Of a stretch of 64,000 nt of DNA, positions 52,361 through 63,500 are shown piece after piece; the stretch's first letter is position 1, and the number at the start of each line of letters is the position of its first letter. The translations under genes were made by a program, and so were the position numbers. The DNA comes from Terfezia claveryi (taxonomy: Eukaryota; Ascomycota; Pezizomycetes; Pezizales; Pezizaceae): the NCBI GenBank assembly GCA_015179025.1, contig WHUX01000224.1:19046-83045 (forward strand). The letters run 5' to 3'. The notes under the pieces were generated by a model. The model saw only the letters and a program-made list of their open reading frames with translations, did not search any database and was not told the origin of the DNA.

Positions 52361-52902
52361 TCTGCACCACCCTAGTTTAAGCTGTACTCCCACCACTTTC
52401 GTTCGCAGACCAATGTAGGGGCCAGGCTCTTGGCCTCGAGTTCACTAGGCACATGGCAAGGTTGGACATGTCCGTTTAATTATATTTCTGTCTCTTGTGG
52501 CATTAGCTCCCCTGTACATAAATATTTAGAAATACTATAGACATTTATTATACTTATGCGTGCATGCGTCCTGGATCATTGGTTCACTTCAATCTATGTA
52601 GCTGGCCTCAGTTGTAGGGAGGGTAAACATGCTTCTCTTCACTTCTCTTCGTAAAAACCCAAGGTCCCACCCGCAACCATATACCTAAGGCGCTGTGGCA
52701 TATACCGTGCCTGAGGCAGAGGCCCCAGTATAAAACAGGCTAGCCTTGAATCTTGGCGAGTAATCTGTAGATCACCGATTAATCGGCAAAGTGGTCCGAG
52801 GCGAGTTATGGTAGGCAGAGACCGAGGTGAGTCGATAGCCGAATGAGTTGTCAGGGTGAGAAACTCAGACTGACTCGCCCCATGGCGCACACTACTCATC
52901 TC

Positions 52903-54672
52903 TTCATACCAAACAAAGACCTTTTCCCTTCAGTTTGACCATTGCTATATGAAATGATGCAAAAGTAGCAAAGCAAATGTAACAAAGCAAATACAACAAA
53001 GCGAATGCAACAAAGCAAATATAATAAATTGAGTATACCTATATATGGGAAATTACCTCATGTAGTCTAGCACCTTGTTGTTAGTGCCAAGTCTACTTAG
53101 GGAGCCCAATGAGCCTATACCATCTAACGTTAGTCCGGTTGGTACGTACAACGCCCTAGTGTAGCAAATAGTCTAGTTGGCAAAACTATATAGCAAACTA
53201 CGAGGGGTAGTGCAACTATACTAGTAGCAAAGTAACTTTAGCTCAGGATTCTCTTAGCTAGCCACAGGCTCTAGTGGATCTATCAGGGTATCAGTAGTCT
53301 AGTTGCATGACTCTCCTCCTATGACTCTCTCAGAGGGTCAGGAACAGTCTTCGCATGAGCATATCAACTAAGGCACATAGTCTGGTTGGCACAACCCCCC
53401 GTAACGGGCATGAGACTAGTCTCGGCATCTGACCTTCGAGCTTGGCAAACGCACGAGACAAGTAATGCAAGATCACCTGTCAGGTTAGTCTAGTTGCTGT
53501 TAGGTATAAGGAGCCCTATGAGCCTAGGCTATGCAACGTTAATCTAGTTAGCACTTGCAACGTACTAGTTTGGCGTGACTAGCAAAGTATGCAGAGTCAA
53601 ACACAGCCTGTCAAATAAGCTCAGGATTCGTCGGGGGCTCTTATCAGTATGGAATCTATCAGTCTTATACTAAGACACCTAGCCGTGCAACGTTAGTCCT
53701 GTTCCAGCCAGACTAGCAAAGTACTAGTTTGACGTAACCTACCATAGGCAAACGCGGCAACTGGAAAATTGTAGAATTCTATGAGATATCATGGTGGCCC
53801 CGACTTGGTTTCAGAAAGAGTGTCTTACATAAGCTTAGGATTCCCCTCTATGAGGGTCTAATCGAGACTAGATTCTCTTGGCTAGCTATGAGCTCTTGTC
53901 TGGTTGCACTACCCTCAACAGACTACGATGAACCATGCATAGAACTAGTCTAGTTGGCACAAGCCCCTCGTAGAGGGCATAGAACCACGCATAGATGGTA
54001 CCGAGACTATGCATAGACAATCCTAGTCTGGTTGCACCTGCCCAAGAATGTACTATACAGAATTAGTAATCGGGCAGGCTAAGTATTCGTGCCTCTGTTG
54101 ATACGCTGATAGATATTCCATACTGACTACGGTAGGTTCATTGTAGTCTAGTTGTAGTTCATTGTAGTCTAGTTGGGTTCATTGTAGCACGGTAGGTATC
54201 CATTAGCTACTCACTAGCGTAATTTCAAATACATTTGCCCAGCTCAGATTCAAATTATGCTAGCGAATAACTGATTTCACAATAAGCGTACTAACTGCCT
54301 TAGGACTGATATGAGTTTGCCACTGTGGTTAGGGGTGCTGTGTTAGCAGAACAGGTCTAATCTATTTCTTTTCTCATAGCATTCGTCAGAACAACTTAGC
54401 AGTAGGGGTCTTGGTATAAGACTAGGTTCCTTTCACTCGTTTTGTATGGGCTGCCACAAACTTTTAATCACCATACTATAGACTGTCATAAACTACATTC
54501 AGGTTTAAAATATTTAGACATTCTACTTTAAACCTCTTTTATGTCAATATCTTTTGTCATCAGCTCAATCCAGACCATCAGATTGCTAGTCTGGTTGCTT
54601 GACCCGACCCCTCGCAGTATTGCAATATAGGGCCACGAATTTCAATCTGAGACCCAATTTTGTCACTCGCGC
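52903..54672. repeat. Spacer carrying a degenerate TAGTCTAGTTGCA repeat field
   Basis: AGCAAAGCAAATGCAACAAAG repeats at 52960-53025. From about 53090 to 54200 the words TAGTCTAGTTG(G)CA, CTACGAGGGGTAGTGCAAC and GTTAGTCYRGTTG recur at irregular spacing. Related words occur at 33820-33850 and 43678. No gene is supported. Confidence 0.5.
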
Positions 54673-55005
54673 TTGGGCTATTTAAGCATCATAAAAGGCC
54701 ATCTTGGTATCATTGCTTTAGTTCCTCTTCTCCTCCCCTTTTGGTTTCTTTGGTTCTGCAACAACAACTTTGAGGGTCGAGATAGTTACAATACCATGGA
54801 TACTAAACCACCAGCCGGCTATATAGGACGAGTCACCTACACTCGTTATGGCACACATACTATCGATTACGTACCCACTCATTCAGTACAACCTGGAATA
54901 GCATACCTAGTGCGGTGGAACTTTAGTGATCCTGTTAGAACTATTGAGTGCACCCAAACACAATGGCATCACCAAAACCAATCTGGCACAGAGAGTCTAC
55001 ATTGA
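54673..55005 (+). CDS. Hypothetical protein upstream of the Plavaka-like transposase (110 aa)
   Basis: Open frame with a hydrophobic N-terminal segment (LGIIALVPLLLPFWFLWF, residues about 11-28) followed by RDSYNTMDTKPPAGYIGRVT and ATYLVRW-like sequence. A second start at MDTKPPAGYIGRV (54796) is more plausible if the hydrophobic part is untranslated. No domain recognised. It precedes the transposase on the same strand by about 0.4 kb and could be its first exon or a passenger gene. Confidence 0.3.
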   Translation: MGYLSIIKGHLGIIALVPLLLPFWFLWFCNNNFEGRDSYNTMDTKPPAGYIGRVTYTRYGTHTIDYVPTHSVQPGIAYLVRWNFSDPVRTIECTQTQWHHQNQSGTESLH

Positions 55006-55419
55006 GGCCCTAGCAATTCCACTAATCGTTATATGTGAGAACTACTCTGAATGCAAATTCTATAGGACTGACATTTGTGTAGTAGAGTATGCGGTATCAA
55101 TTTTGCAACTGTCAGTTTACTATGACAGGCTATTATTGACGACATTTGTGTACAAACTATCCCAGGAAACAATTGCATGCTCCTTCACCCCCCAAACATG
55201 CGGCACCAGACTATCATAGACTCTCAGATAGCCTGAAGTGACAACACCTGGACACTACCGATACAGTCGCATGCATCCCACAAACCGACTCTATAGTTAG
55301 AACTATTAACGCACCGAATGTTAAGGACACATCACCAGATTCCTTGAATCTTCATCCACCTGTTGAGGAGTATTTGCCATCATCACTTTAATTTGGGCAA
55401 GTCATACGCTAGTCATTAT

Positions 55420-58172
55420 TCATCCAGATTCGGGACCCATTATGGAATCCTTTATCACCTTTTACCAACACTTATGAATATAAGCTAGTACGATTCTTCC
55501 ATTAGAGCAAGACTACAATGAAGCAGATTGACTAATTTTTCAAGTATGAACTGCTTCCTATCGGTATGTTTCGGACATTGGGGGTTGGGTATTAGTCTAG
55601 TTATACCTGGCGGAATAAGTTGTGAGCATTGATCAACCAACCAGTATGGCAACATGGGAGTGTAGATTTCCACCTCCAAAAAGGAGTCATGTTTTTTTAT
55701 CGGGACATTGAACAATGCATCCAATATCTTCTCCGCCAGAAGGCGTATGCTCAGTATCTTATCTTCAAACCTTAGCGGGACTTCAATCAACAAGGCAACA
55801 GGGTGTATACGGGAATGGATACAGGGGACTAGTTGTGGGATACGCAAGTACTTATTTATCATTCCTGTTTGTGAACAGCTACTCACAGGCCACCAGATGA
55901 CCCTTCCAATTGGCTCCAGCCTTATACCTATTCTAATAACCTCTGATCAAATATGCTTGACCAACTTTTCTGGCAATAAGAAATTGTGACCAATTTTCAT
56001 GAGCTTGGGGAACATCCCATCAGATATACAAAATAAGCCCTCATGGTAAGCCTGGATCCTCATAGGCCTCTTGCCTATAGGCCCGAAGCAAACAACAGCT
56101 CTCAAGGGATTCTCAGTTCGGAATCAAGAGCATGACTCCTTGGAGACACAACACCGACTGATGGAACAGATCCTGGCACTACTAGTCACTATTTTCGAGG
56201 TAAGGATTCTGTCACCAGACTCTGTAGGATATTTGCTGACTCCTGACAAGCTGATGGGTCGGATATGGTATATGGGAATGAGAATGTTCAACATTGTATA
56301 CCAATCGTATTCGTATGGCTTGCAAATCACATGGAGAATGTAAATATTCATTGTATAAAAGCGAACCGGTGTCTAATCTGTATAGCGAGTCGAGATCAGC
56401 TTGGATTATTACCAAAGCGACCATACGCTCAGCGCGACTACATGTGCTATGAGCGCCTTTAGGCAGCCAATGATAATAATGCGTTTGTTACCCCTCCTTA
56501 CCCCCCCTTCTCCATATTGACTGGACTAATACAGAAGAACAGCTTGACCGATTTAGATGTTAAGCCCATCCAGAATGTGCTGTGGGGTCTTCCTAAGGTC
56601 CGCCCACCGATGATAGTACGAGCAGACATACTTCATAATATACATCTAGGTGTCCACAAAAATCTCATGGAGTAGATACAAGGGTTGTTGAGTAAACACA
56701 AAAGGCTTGCAACTTTCGATGAAATATGGAGCACCTTACCACCATACTCGGGGTTCATGCCACCACAGAAGCAGTATCACCAAATCACTATGTCGAGCAG
56801 TACAGAAATGCGCAGTTTGGGATGGGTCATACTTGCTTGTTTTACGGCTGTCATGCGCCGTGAGACGGCCACCAGCTGCTTGACACTAGCTGCTCAGGCT
56901 GATGTCAAGATTGCAATACGAGCTATTCGTACTCTGTTGGACTTCTGCCTAATAGCTTAGTATTGAAGTCATACTCCAGAGACTATTTTATATATGTCTA
57001 ACTACCTACAGGACTTCCACAAGTATCGGCATGTATTTGGCGAATTTCATGCAAGTAAGGCTGACCACAGGAAAGTGAAGGGGGCCTCTAAAGATCTAGC
57101 AGCTACTTAGGCTCATCAAACAACCATCTCCAGTTATTTTATAGTAACTACCACCCAGAAGGCAAACCAAGCATCAGCGAATCGAGAGGAACGACAAGGC
57201 CTTGTAACTGATATACTGGGTCAGGCAACATTCAACTATCCTAAGCTGCACTTGCTTACACATTACTCACAACAGGTCATCCAATTTGGAAGCCTCCCAC
57301 AGTATTCAATGGAGATTACAGAAGCCTTTCACAAGCCACTTAAAGAAGCCTATAAATGGTCGAATAGGGTTGATGCAACTGTCTAGATTCTTGACACGCA
57401 TGCAAGAGACCATGCATTCAAAATGTTAGAGTTAAATTTATGTGCGTGAGATAAGGAGGTGAAGTTTGACTATGACATCAAAGCTCTAGTTGTGTCGATG
57501 AGAAAGGATACTAAAGGTACAGTCAAGAATGAAGACTATCTGAAATTAACTGGCCAACAGCAGGTACGGAATGCACCACTAGAACCCCTATCCATCCTTG
57601 CAACAGCTCTGTAAATACCACACCTGGTCGGCAGGTTTCGAGATTACCTATGGCTCAGCAGTGATTCTGGAGGTTACCAACTGAATGGGGAGGAGGTAGC
57701 GAACTACCGAGAGAAGTACTACAGTAGGGTTTTGATACCAGTGCAAGAAATTCTAGGAGATAATGTACAAATCCATTATATGTGCTGGACAGGGGATCAG
57801 GACTTTAGAAGATGGGGAAATATGAAGGCAGATTAGATTTGGGTGAGGAGAAGGGCACAATCATGGGACAGCGGTGGCCAGCTCAATAGTTGGACTATAG
57901 CTAGAGTGGAGGGACTTTTCAAGATCTGGGACAGGATGCAAGGAACACATGAGGTAGCATATGTAAGGTTACTTAGAATCAAGGGTTCCAGCAGGCTACA
58001 TAGTGAGGAGGGAATGATTCAGATGGAGAAATGTGAGGATGATAGAGCAATGCAAGTTATTGGGATTTCGGACATAGAGGGAATGGCACATGTGATACCA
58101 TTAGAGATTGACAGGGTCTGGTTAGTTAACAACAGGATTGATTTCAATACATGGAATGAGTTATATGACTAG
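55420..58172 (+). pseudogene. Plavaka-type (CACTA-like) DDE transposase, decayed
   Basis: A fungal DNA transposase family is recognisable through ordered blocks: RDPLWNPFSPFTNTYEYKLV, QGNRVYTGMDTGD-stop-LWDTQ, SLIPILITSDQICLTNFSG, KKL-stop-PIFMSLGNIPSD, KPSW-stop-AWILIGLLPI, NRCLICIASRDQLGL, RADILHNIHLGVHKNLME-stop, FNYPKLHLLTHYSQQVIQFG, YSMEITEAFHKPLKEAYKWS, THARDHAFKML and, near the end, IWVRRRAQSWDSGG...VEGLFKIWD, finishing at 58172. Conserved Trp positions (GDW, KKLWP, MEW) are TAG/TGA. At least two frameshifts occur in 55.5-56.1 kb. Terminal repeats were not identified. An H3-like gene follows after 186 bp. Confidence 0.78.
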
Positions 58173-58357
58173 AATACATAGGAGCCAAATGTATAGAATG
58201 TGATGGGAATTGAAGTAAAAGTTCATGAACAAGTACTGTGGTTATAAAGCCGCAAATAAATTTGCCATAAAAAGACTCTGAGAGTTTGGCATAGCCTTTG
58301 TTAATAATGGTATACTATTAAATTATATTTTTACATCCTCAGTACTCCTGTGCCGGA

Positions 58358-59459
58358 ATGCTAAGGGGACATTGGAGGAATTTGAGAAGCCAACAATGGA
58401 ACACAAGTTACTACAAGAAGGTTGGTTACGGTAGGATTGTAAGAATAAGGAATAGAATGATAAAGACGCACTCACGTAAGTTGGAGTCAAGGCCAATGGG
58501 CGCCCCAGCGCCAAGGGCATTGAGAGGCATACAATGGTTAGTTGGTCGTGCCAAGACCATCAGAATACGGAGAGGTATGGTAGAGGCATATCAGCCAGAA
58601 ATGGCGTCGGGGCAACCTAATGTACGAGGCAGGACAGGTAGAAGGTGGTTTGTCAAGGCACTGAGAGGGGGTGTTGTGGCACAGTAATATCTATCCTGAT
58701 GCTAATATTTCTGAAGATTGCATTCCATAGGCTGTGCAGGGAGATTGTACAAGATGTGAATAGGGATAATAACGACAAATACTTGCAGTTCATAGATCGG
58801 AATAATGTGAAGCATATCTAAGTGAGGGCAACAAATGCCATACAGGAGGTGGCGGAAGCATATATGCATGAGTATTTCACCAGTAAGTCAAAATATGTCA
58901 TGGATGCTATTATGGATGCTGTCACGGACAAATATAACTAATCATGAATACGGAAAAAGTGGTGAACCTAATTGCAATACAAGGGGGTGATACATATAAT
59001 AGACAAACAATTCTATAGCGGGATGTTAGACTATGGCATAAAATTCAGGCAAATATATTGGCCGGGGGTAATGTGCTGGGGGCATTTCTACATGTACCTC
59101 TTGTGAGCTGACAAATGCCCAAAAAAGCAAAAAGAGGATGCCATGCAGTACCGAGACCAGTTGGAGGAGAAGGGCCAGTAGCAGCAGCAGGGGCAGGAGG
59201 AGGAGGAGTAGCAGCAGCAGCAGCAGCAGCAGCAGGAGCAGGACTAGGGGCAGGGGGAGGACTAGGAGTGGTGGTAGCAGCAGCAGCAACAGCAGCAGGA
59301 GCAGGACCAGAGGCAGGGGGAGGACCAGGGGTGGTAGTAGCAGCAGCAGCAGTAGCTGGAGCAGGACTAGGGGCAGGAGGAGGAGGAGAAGCAGCAGCAA
59401 CAGTGGGGGCAGTAGCAGGCGAAGGGGCAGCAGGAGGAGGAGGCACAGGTATCCAATAA
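58358..59459 (+). pseudogene. Histone H3-like protein with Gly/Ala-rich tail, copy 2 (decayed)
   Basis: From 58358 a basic tail (RIVRIRNRMIKTHSRKLESR, ASGQPNVRGRTGRRWFVKAL) leads into the histone fold. After a one-base shift near 58680 come LMLIFLKIAFHRLCREIVQD V (to 58758), NDKYLQFI, RATNAIQEVAEAYMHEYFT, an intron (58883-58959), MVNLIAIQGGDTYN and RQTIL-stop-RDVRLWHKI. These match H3 segments LLIxKLPFxRLVREIxQDF, ALQEAxEAYLVxLF, NLCAIHAKR and TIMPKDIQLARRI in order. A tail GGNVLGAFLHVPLVS-stop and a long Gly/Ala/Pro stretch end at 59459; copy 1 has the same GGNV followed by an Ala/Pro tail. It directly follows the Plavaka-like transposase. Confidence 0.72.
58883..58959 (+). other. Predicted 77-nt intron in H3-like copy 2
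   Basis: Donor GTAAGT, branch-like AACTAAT and acceptor AAAAAG join ACC-A to TG-GTG-AAC (FT-MVNLIA). Position and phase (1) equal those of copy 1. The intron contains GTCATGGATGC/GTCACGGAC. Confidence 0.65.
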
Positions 59460-59998
59460 TCATTCCCTTGTATTAGCATACCGTACATTACCTAGCAGAA
59501 GGTTCACTGTTACTAAGGATAAAATATATAGTTACAAGAATGACCATAACATGGGGAGGTTTACATCAACGGTCGAAGAGAGACCACCCTGATGTTATAT
59601 GATTCTGGTTTAGATGTCAATTACCAAGGAACACAGATACCTGAATGCCTGACAGCTGAGGTAAATATTGGAATCTTTGACGAATTAGGTTCCAGTACCC
59701 GACTTCCTACCAGTTGAACACCATCCCACCAGCCAAGTGCTTTTTTTAGGAAACATTTAGGGCATTTGGTTTTGCTATGAAGAGTTTTTTTTTATTCTTT
59801 CTATGTTGTATAGTTGTATGAATTGATTTATGGGAGATTATTAGTAAACTCAAGTGAGGTTAGGAAGGATTTTTCAAGTTTTGTTGAATATGGGAAAGAT
59901 TTTTGTTATAGTCATAGTGATGGGTCTTGTGATTTATTTAAGGTATATTAATATATTTCTTAACCGATATTTAGGTAAGGATTTTGTTTGGCCATATA
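59460..59998. other. Spacer, no gene seen
   Basis: AT-rich, T-runs near 59785. No supported coding region. Confidence 0.4.
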
Positions 59999-60260
59999 GT
60001 ACAGATTGCTAGTATTATTCGTCAGTGGGTGGGAGCAATCCATGATAGTACAAGCAAACCGTGACAGTGCAAGCAATCCATGATAGTGCAAGCAATCCGT
60101 GACAGTATAAGCAATCCCTGACAGGCAATCTGGCATAGTGAAAGAAGCAAGGAATCCGTGATAGTGCAAGGAATCCATGACAGGCAATCGGGCACAGTGC
60201 ATACAATCCATTATAGTGCAAGGAATATGAGACAAGTAATCTGGCACCGTGTAAGCAACT
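59999..60260 (+). repeat. GCAATCCGTGACAGT array
   Basis: The unit GTGCAAGCAATCCRTGAYA recurs about twelve times. It is the reverse complement of the TGTCACGGA motif and lies just inside the hAT-like end at 60544. Confidence 0.8.
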
Positions 60261-60389
60261 CATGAAGGTAAAAAGAATCAGTCATACAAAGACAACTAAG
60301 ATATAGGAGAACAGAATGAGGGTGTTAAACGTGATGAGATTATAGAAGAGTCAGGACAAAACAATAAAAAAAAAAAAGGAAATAGAGTA

Positions 60390-60552
60390 GGCTTAGCGTG
60401 TAATTTGTAGATTACCGATTAATCGTGAGTCGAGTTGTAGGACAAGAAAGCCGACTTGGTGAGTTGTTGAAACTCCAAAACTCACTCGCCAAGGTGGGTC
60501 TTGGTGACCAGGTCCGAGTTGTACTCACCCCATGGCACACACTAAAGAGTAT
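60390..60552 (-). mobile_element. hAT-like element right end
   Basis: On the minus strand from 60544 inward: TAGTGTGTGCCATGGGG, then ACTCG/CGAGT-rich sequence and TGATTAACGG-type words. The inner part CTGTAGATTACCGATTAATC-like sequence also occurs inside 50193-52894. The 8 bases AAGAGTAT follow. No matching left end preceded by AAGAGTAT was seen. Confidence 0.65.
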
Positions 60553-63500
60553 GGTTCAAGTCAAGAGGAAAAGTGATGGGGTTGTAGTCTATCATACTGA
60601 AATGTTTAAGGATTTTGTTAATGTAGGAGGATTGGGATAGTATGATACTGTGCTTAGAGTAATCAATTCAAATTCCTAGAAGCCAATGTAAGTTACCCAT
60701 ATTAGTTAACTTAAACTCTTGTTTGAGTGACTGTTTAGTAGACTTCATAATGGCTGAGTCTTTATATCTGAATAAAGTAATGTCATCGACATAAAGGGTG
60801 AGTATGATTGTGCCAGACTTATTGACGAAGATGCAGGGGTCAAAGGCACAAGCAGAGAAACTTATTGTCAGGAGAAAAGATGTTAATCATCTATACCACT
60901 GACAAGGGGACTGCTTTAATCCATAAATGGATCAGTTAAGTTTAGCACATATGCTGTCAATCCAGGTACCTTCTGGGAGTTGCATGTAAATAATTTCATT
61001 TAAAGAGCCGTAAAGAAAGGCTGCCTTGATATTCATTTATTGAGGTTCCTATTGGAAGTAGGCAGATAAAGCGATAAGGAGGTGGAGAGAGTCATATGGA
61101 CAACAGGAGAAAAGATTTTGTTGAAGTCTATGCCAGGTTGTTGAGAGAAACCTTGAGCAACTAGACGAGCCTTGTACCAATCGATATTCCCATTAGCATC
61201 TCACTTAATCTTAAATACCCACTTGCTTCCAATAATATTCCTATCCTATAGTGTTGGAACCACTTTTCAAACATCTTGATCCTTCATAGCTTCCAACTCA
61301 TCATTCATAGCCTTTCTCCATTTTTCTTCATCAGGTGAGTTAACAGCCTGTTTAAAGTTTCAAGGTTTATCACCATGTTGTAAGACTAAAGTGATCAACA
61401 CTTTATCTTCTTCGTTATCCTTATCAAAGACTTCAGGTGGGTCTTCGATTAATCTAGAATGACCATCAAACTGTATCTTTGTACCAATTATAGGGATAAT
61501 AGGAGCTTGTGCAGTTCCGAATTTAATTGGCTTAAAAACAGCTCGAACTGCCTTAGTAATAGTTGTAGGTCTAACTATTTTTCCGCTAATGATTCGAGTG
61601 AAGTTTCATCATTGTAGTTATCGGGTAAAGATTGTCGAAGGTCTTGGGGAAGTGAAGTAAGTGGTGTGTATTCATCTCAGTTCTGAGGTGGAGAAGGTAA
61701 GTGAACTTGTAGAGTTGGTTTGGAAATAGGTCCAGGTGCTGATGGAGGAGAAGATGACATTGCAGTTGATGTTAGAGGAATAGGTGGTGAGGAAGTAGTT
61801 GTATCCAATATTGTTTCAATCAGATAGGAAAGAGTCATACTAGGGAACTATACTTTATGAACGAGTAGGTGTCCCTTAAAATACCATTCTTCTGCTTGTT
61901 TTGGATTTCGTATACACCATTGTTGCCAGAGATATTGGTTTGGGAATTTTGAGCTAGTGTATGGGATTACTTCAAGTTGAGAAGCAAGAGGAGAAGCAGT
62001 ATTCGTAGTTGGTGACCATGATAGATTAGTCGAGTTAGATGTAGGTGGAGGTACCCCTTCTGGAGTTGTACTCGGTCCGAAAATGATATCTTGTGCTCGA
62101 ACTGTATAAGTATGCTTTCTAGAAGGTATATGGACTTTATAGATAGCTGTGCTATTAGTATAACCAATGAATATACCTTTCTCAGCCCGTAGTAGGAGTT
62201 TACTGCCTGCAGGTTGTCATTCCTTAAGTATGTGTATATAACATTCCTTACTGAAGGGTTAAAGTGAGAGATGGTAGGTTTATTGCCGTGAAAGACCTCG
62301 TAGGAAGTCTTCTCTTTGACAGCACTATGAGGTGACCGATTTCAGAGGTAGGTCGAAGTTGAGCATACTTCAGCCCAGAATCTTTGTCTATATTCGTCAA
62401 CATAGCCCTCATCATGTTCTGTATTGTTCGGTTGAAGCGTACAGCTACACCATTAGATTCATGAGAGTAAGGGGGCGTTAGTTCATGCATGATGCCTTTT
62501 GACTTAAAGAACTGTTCGAGATCTTTGTTAACATACTCTCCACCATTATCAGTATGAAACCATTTAACATGGTATGATGTTTGCTTTTCAACCAAGATAA
62601 CAAAGTCTTGGATTGATTTGGTTGAGTTGGATTTCTGTTTAAGGAAGTAGACCTAAGAAGCATGAGAGTAGTCATCAATAAGTATAATAAAGTAGCTTGC
62701 TCACTAAAAGAAGGTGTAGGGAGTTTACCACTTAGATCTGAGTGAATAAGTTGAGAATATTGGAGGCACAAGATATTGTAGACTTAGGGACAGAGTGAGT
62801 AGATTTGGCGAGTATGTATGGCTCACAATGATAGTTATTAGGAGATGTTGGGAGAATATCACTATCAGAGTAGAGTTCTTTATACTTGAGGACAGTAATG
62901 GCTTGATGACCGAATGCCTGATACTAGTGATCGATTGTTTTTCGAGAGAAGGAAACTAATGCTTTTTCATTTGACTCAATAATAAACAGGAGACTTCCAA
63001 CAAATTCCACCATAAATAATACAGAATCATTGCCTTTCTTTGTAACATAAAAACCAGAGTCCATAGAAAAAGTAGAGAGATGAGATCGAACAGCATTCCA
63101 AGAAATAGTGAGTAATCAAGAGAAGGAACATATTGAACATTGATAAGATGAATAGTGGAAGTAGAGCTATTAGGGAGAAGACGGTTAAGAAGGACCATCC
63201 CTTTTCCTTTAGCTTCGAGAAGATTATTGCCAGCTCCTTCTACAGTTCCACTATTCTCTGAAAAGTTCTTGAAGTGTCCTATGTTGTTGGTTATATAAGC
63301 ACTGCACACTGTATCGAATTTCCAGACAGTTTTTCAGAATAGGTTACTGACATTGAGAGCCTTATCTATGGAGCTACCAGAGCTACTAACGATAAGTGCC
63401 TGTTCCTTCTTGTCTTCCTTCTTTTTATCCTTCTTTTTATCCTCATTTGACTTCTTCAACTTCTGGCACTTCTACCATATATGACCTGTATATTTACCAA

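Larger units (their letters stand above)
50193..52894. mobile_element. 2.7-kb hAT-like foldback element with 8-bp TSD
   Basis: The ends are TAGTGTGCACCACGGGG (50193) and, inverted, TAGTGTGCGCCATGGGG (52894). Flanks are CTCATATC (50185-50192) and CTCATCTC (52895-52902), 7 of 8 matching, as expected for hAT insertion. Arms of about 1.2 kb (50193 to about 51415 and about 51695 to 52894) are mutually inverted over their full length. Each carries subterminal CGAGT/ACTCG sequence and an array of 26-bp units. The 280-bp loop is a separate direct tandem repeat. No transposase is encoded, so the element is non-autonomous. Confidence 0.85.

Noticed and set aside
50688..52380. LPCLRHPACHAS and ASWTAEAWQAGR frames
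   Set aside because: Readings of the 26-bp array in the foldback arms; present on both strands and in several frames.
55485..55900. 133-codon minus frame and 61-93 codon plus frames
   Set aside because: They overlap the Plavaka transposase reading, whose conserved blocks explain the sequence better.
59026..59488. Poly-Leu and Pro/Ala frames on the minus strand
   Set aside because: Opposite-strand readings of the GCA/GGA-rich tail of H3-like copy 2; the plus frame continues the histone-fold reading.
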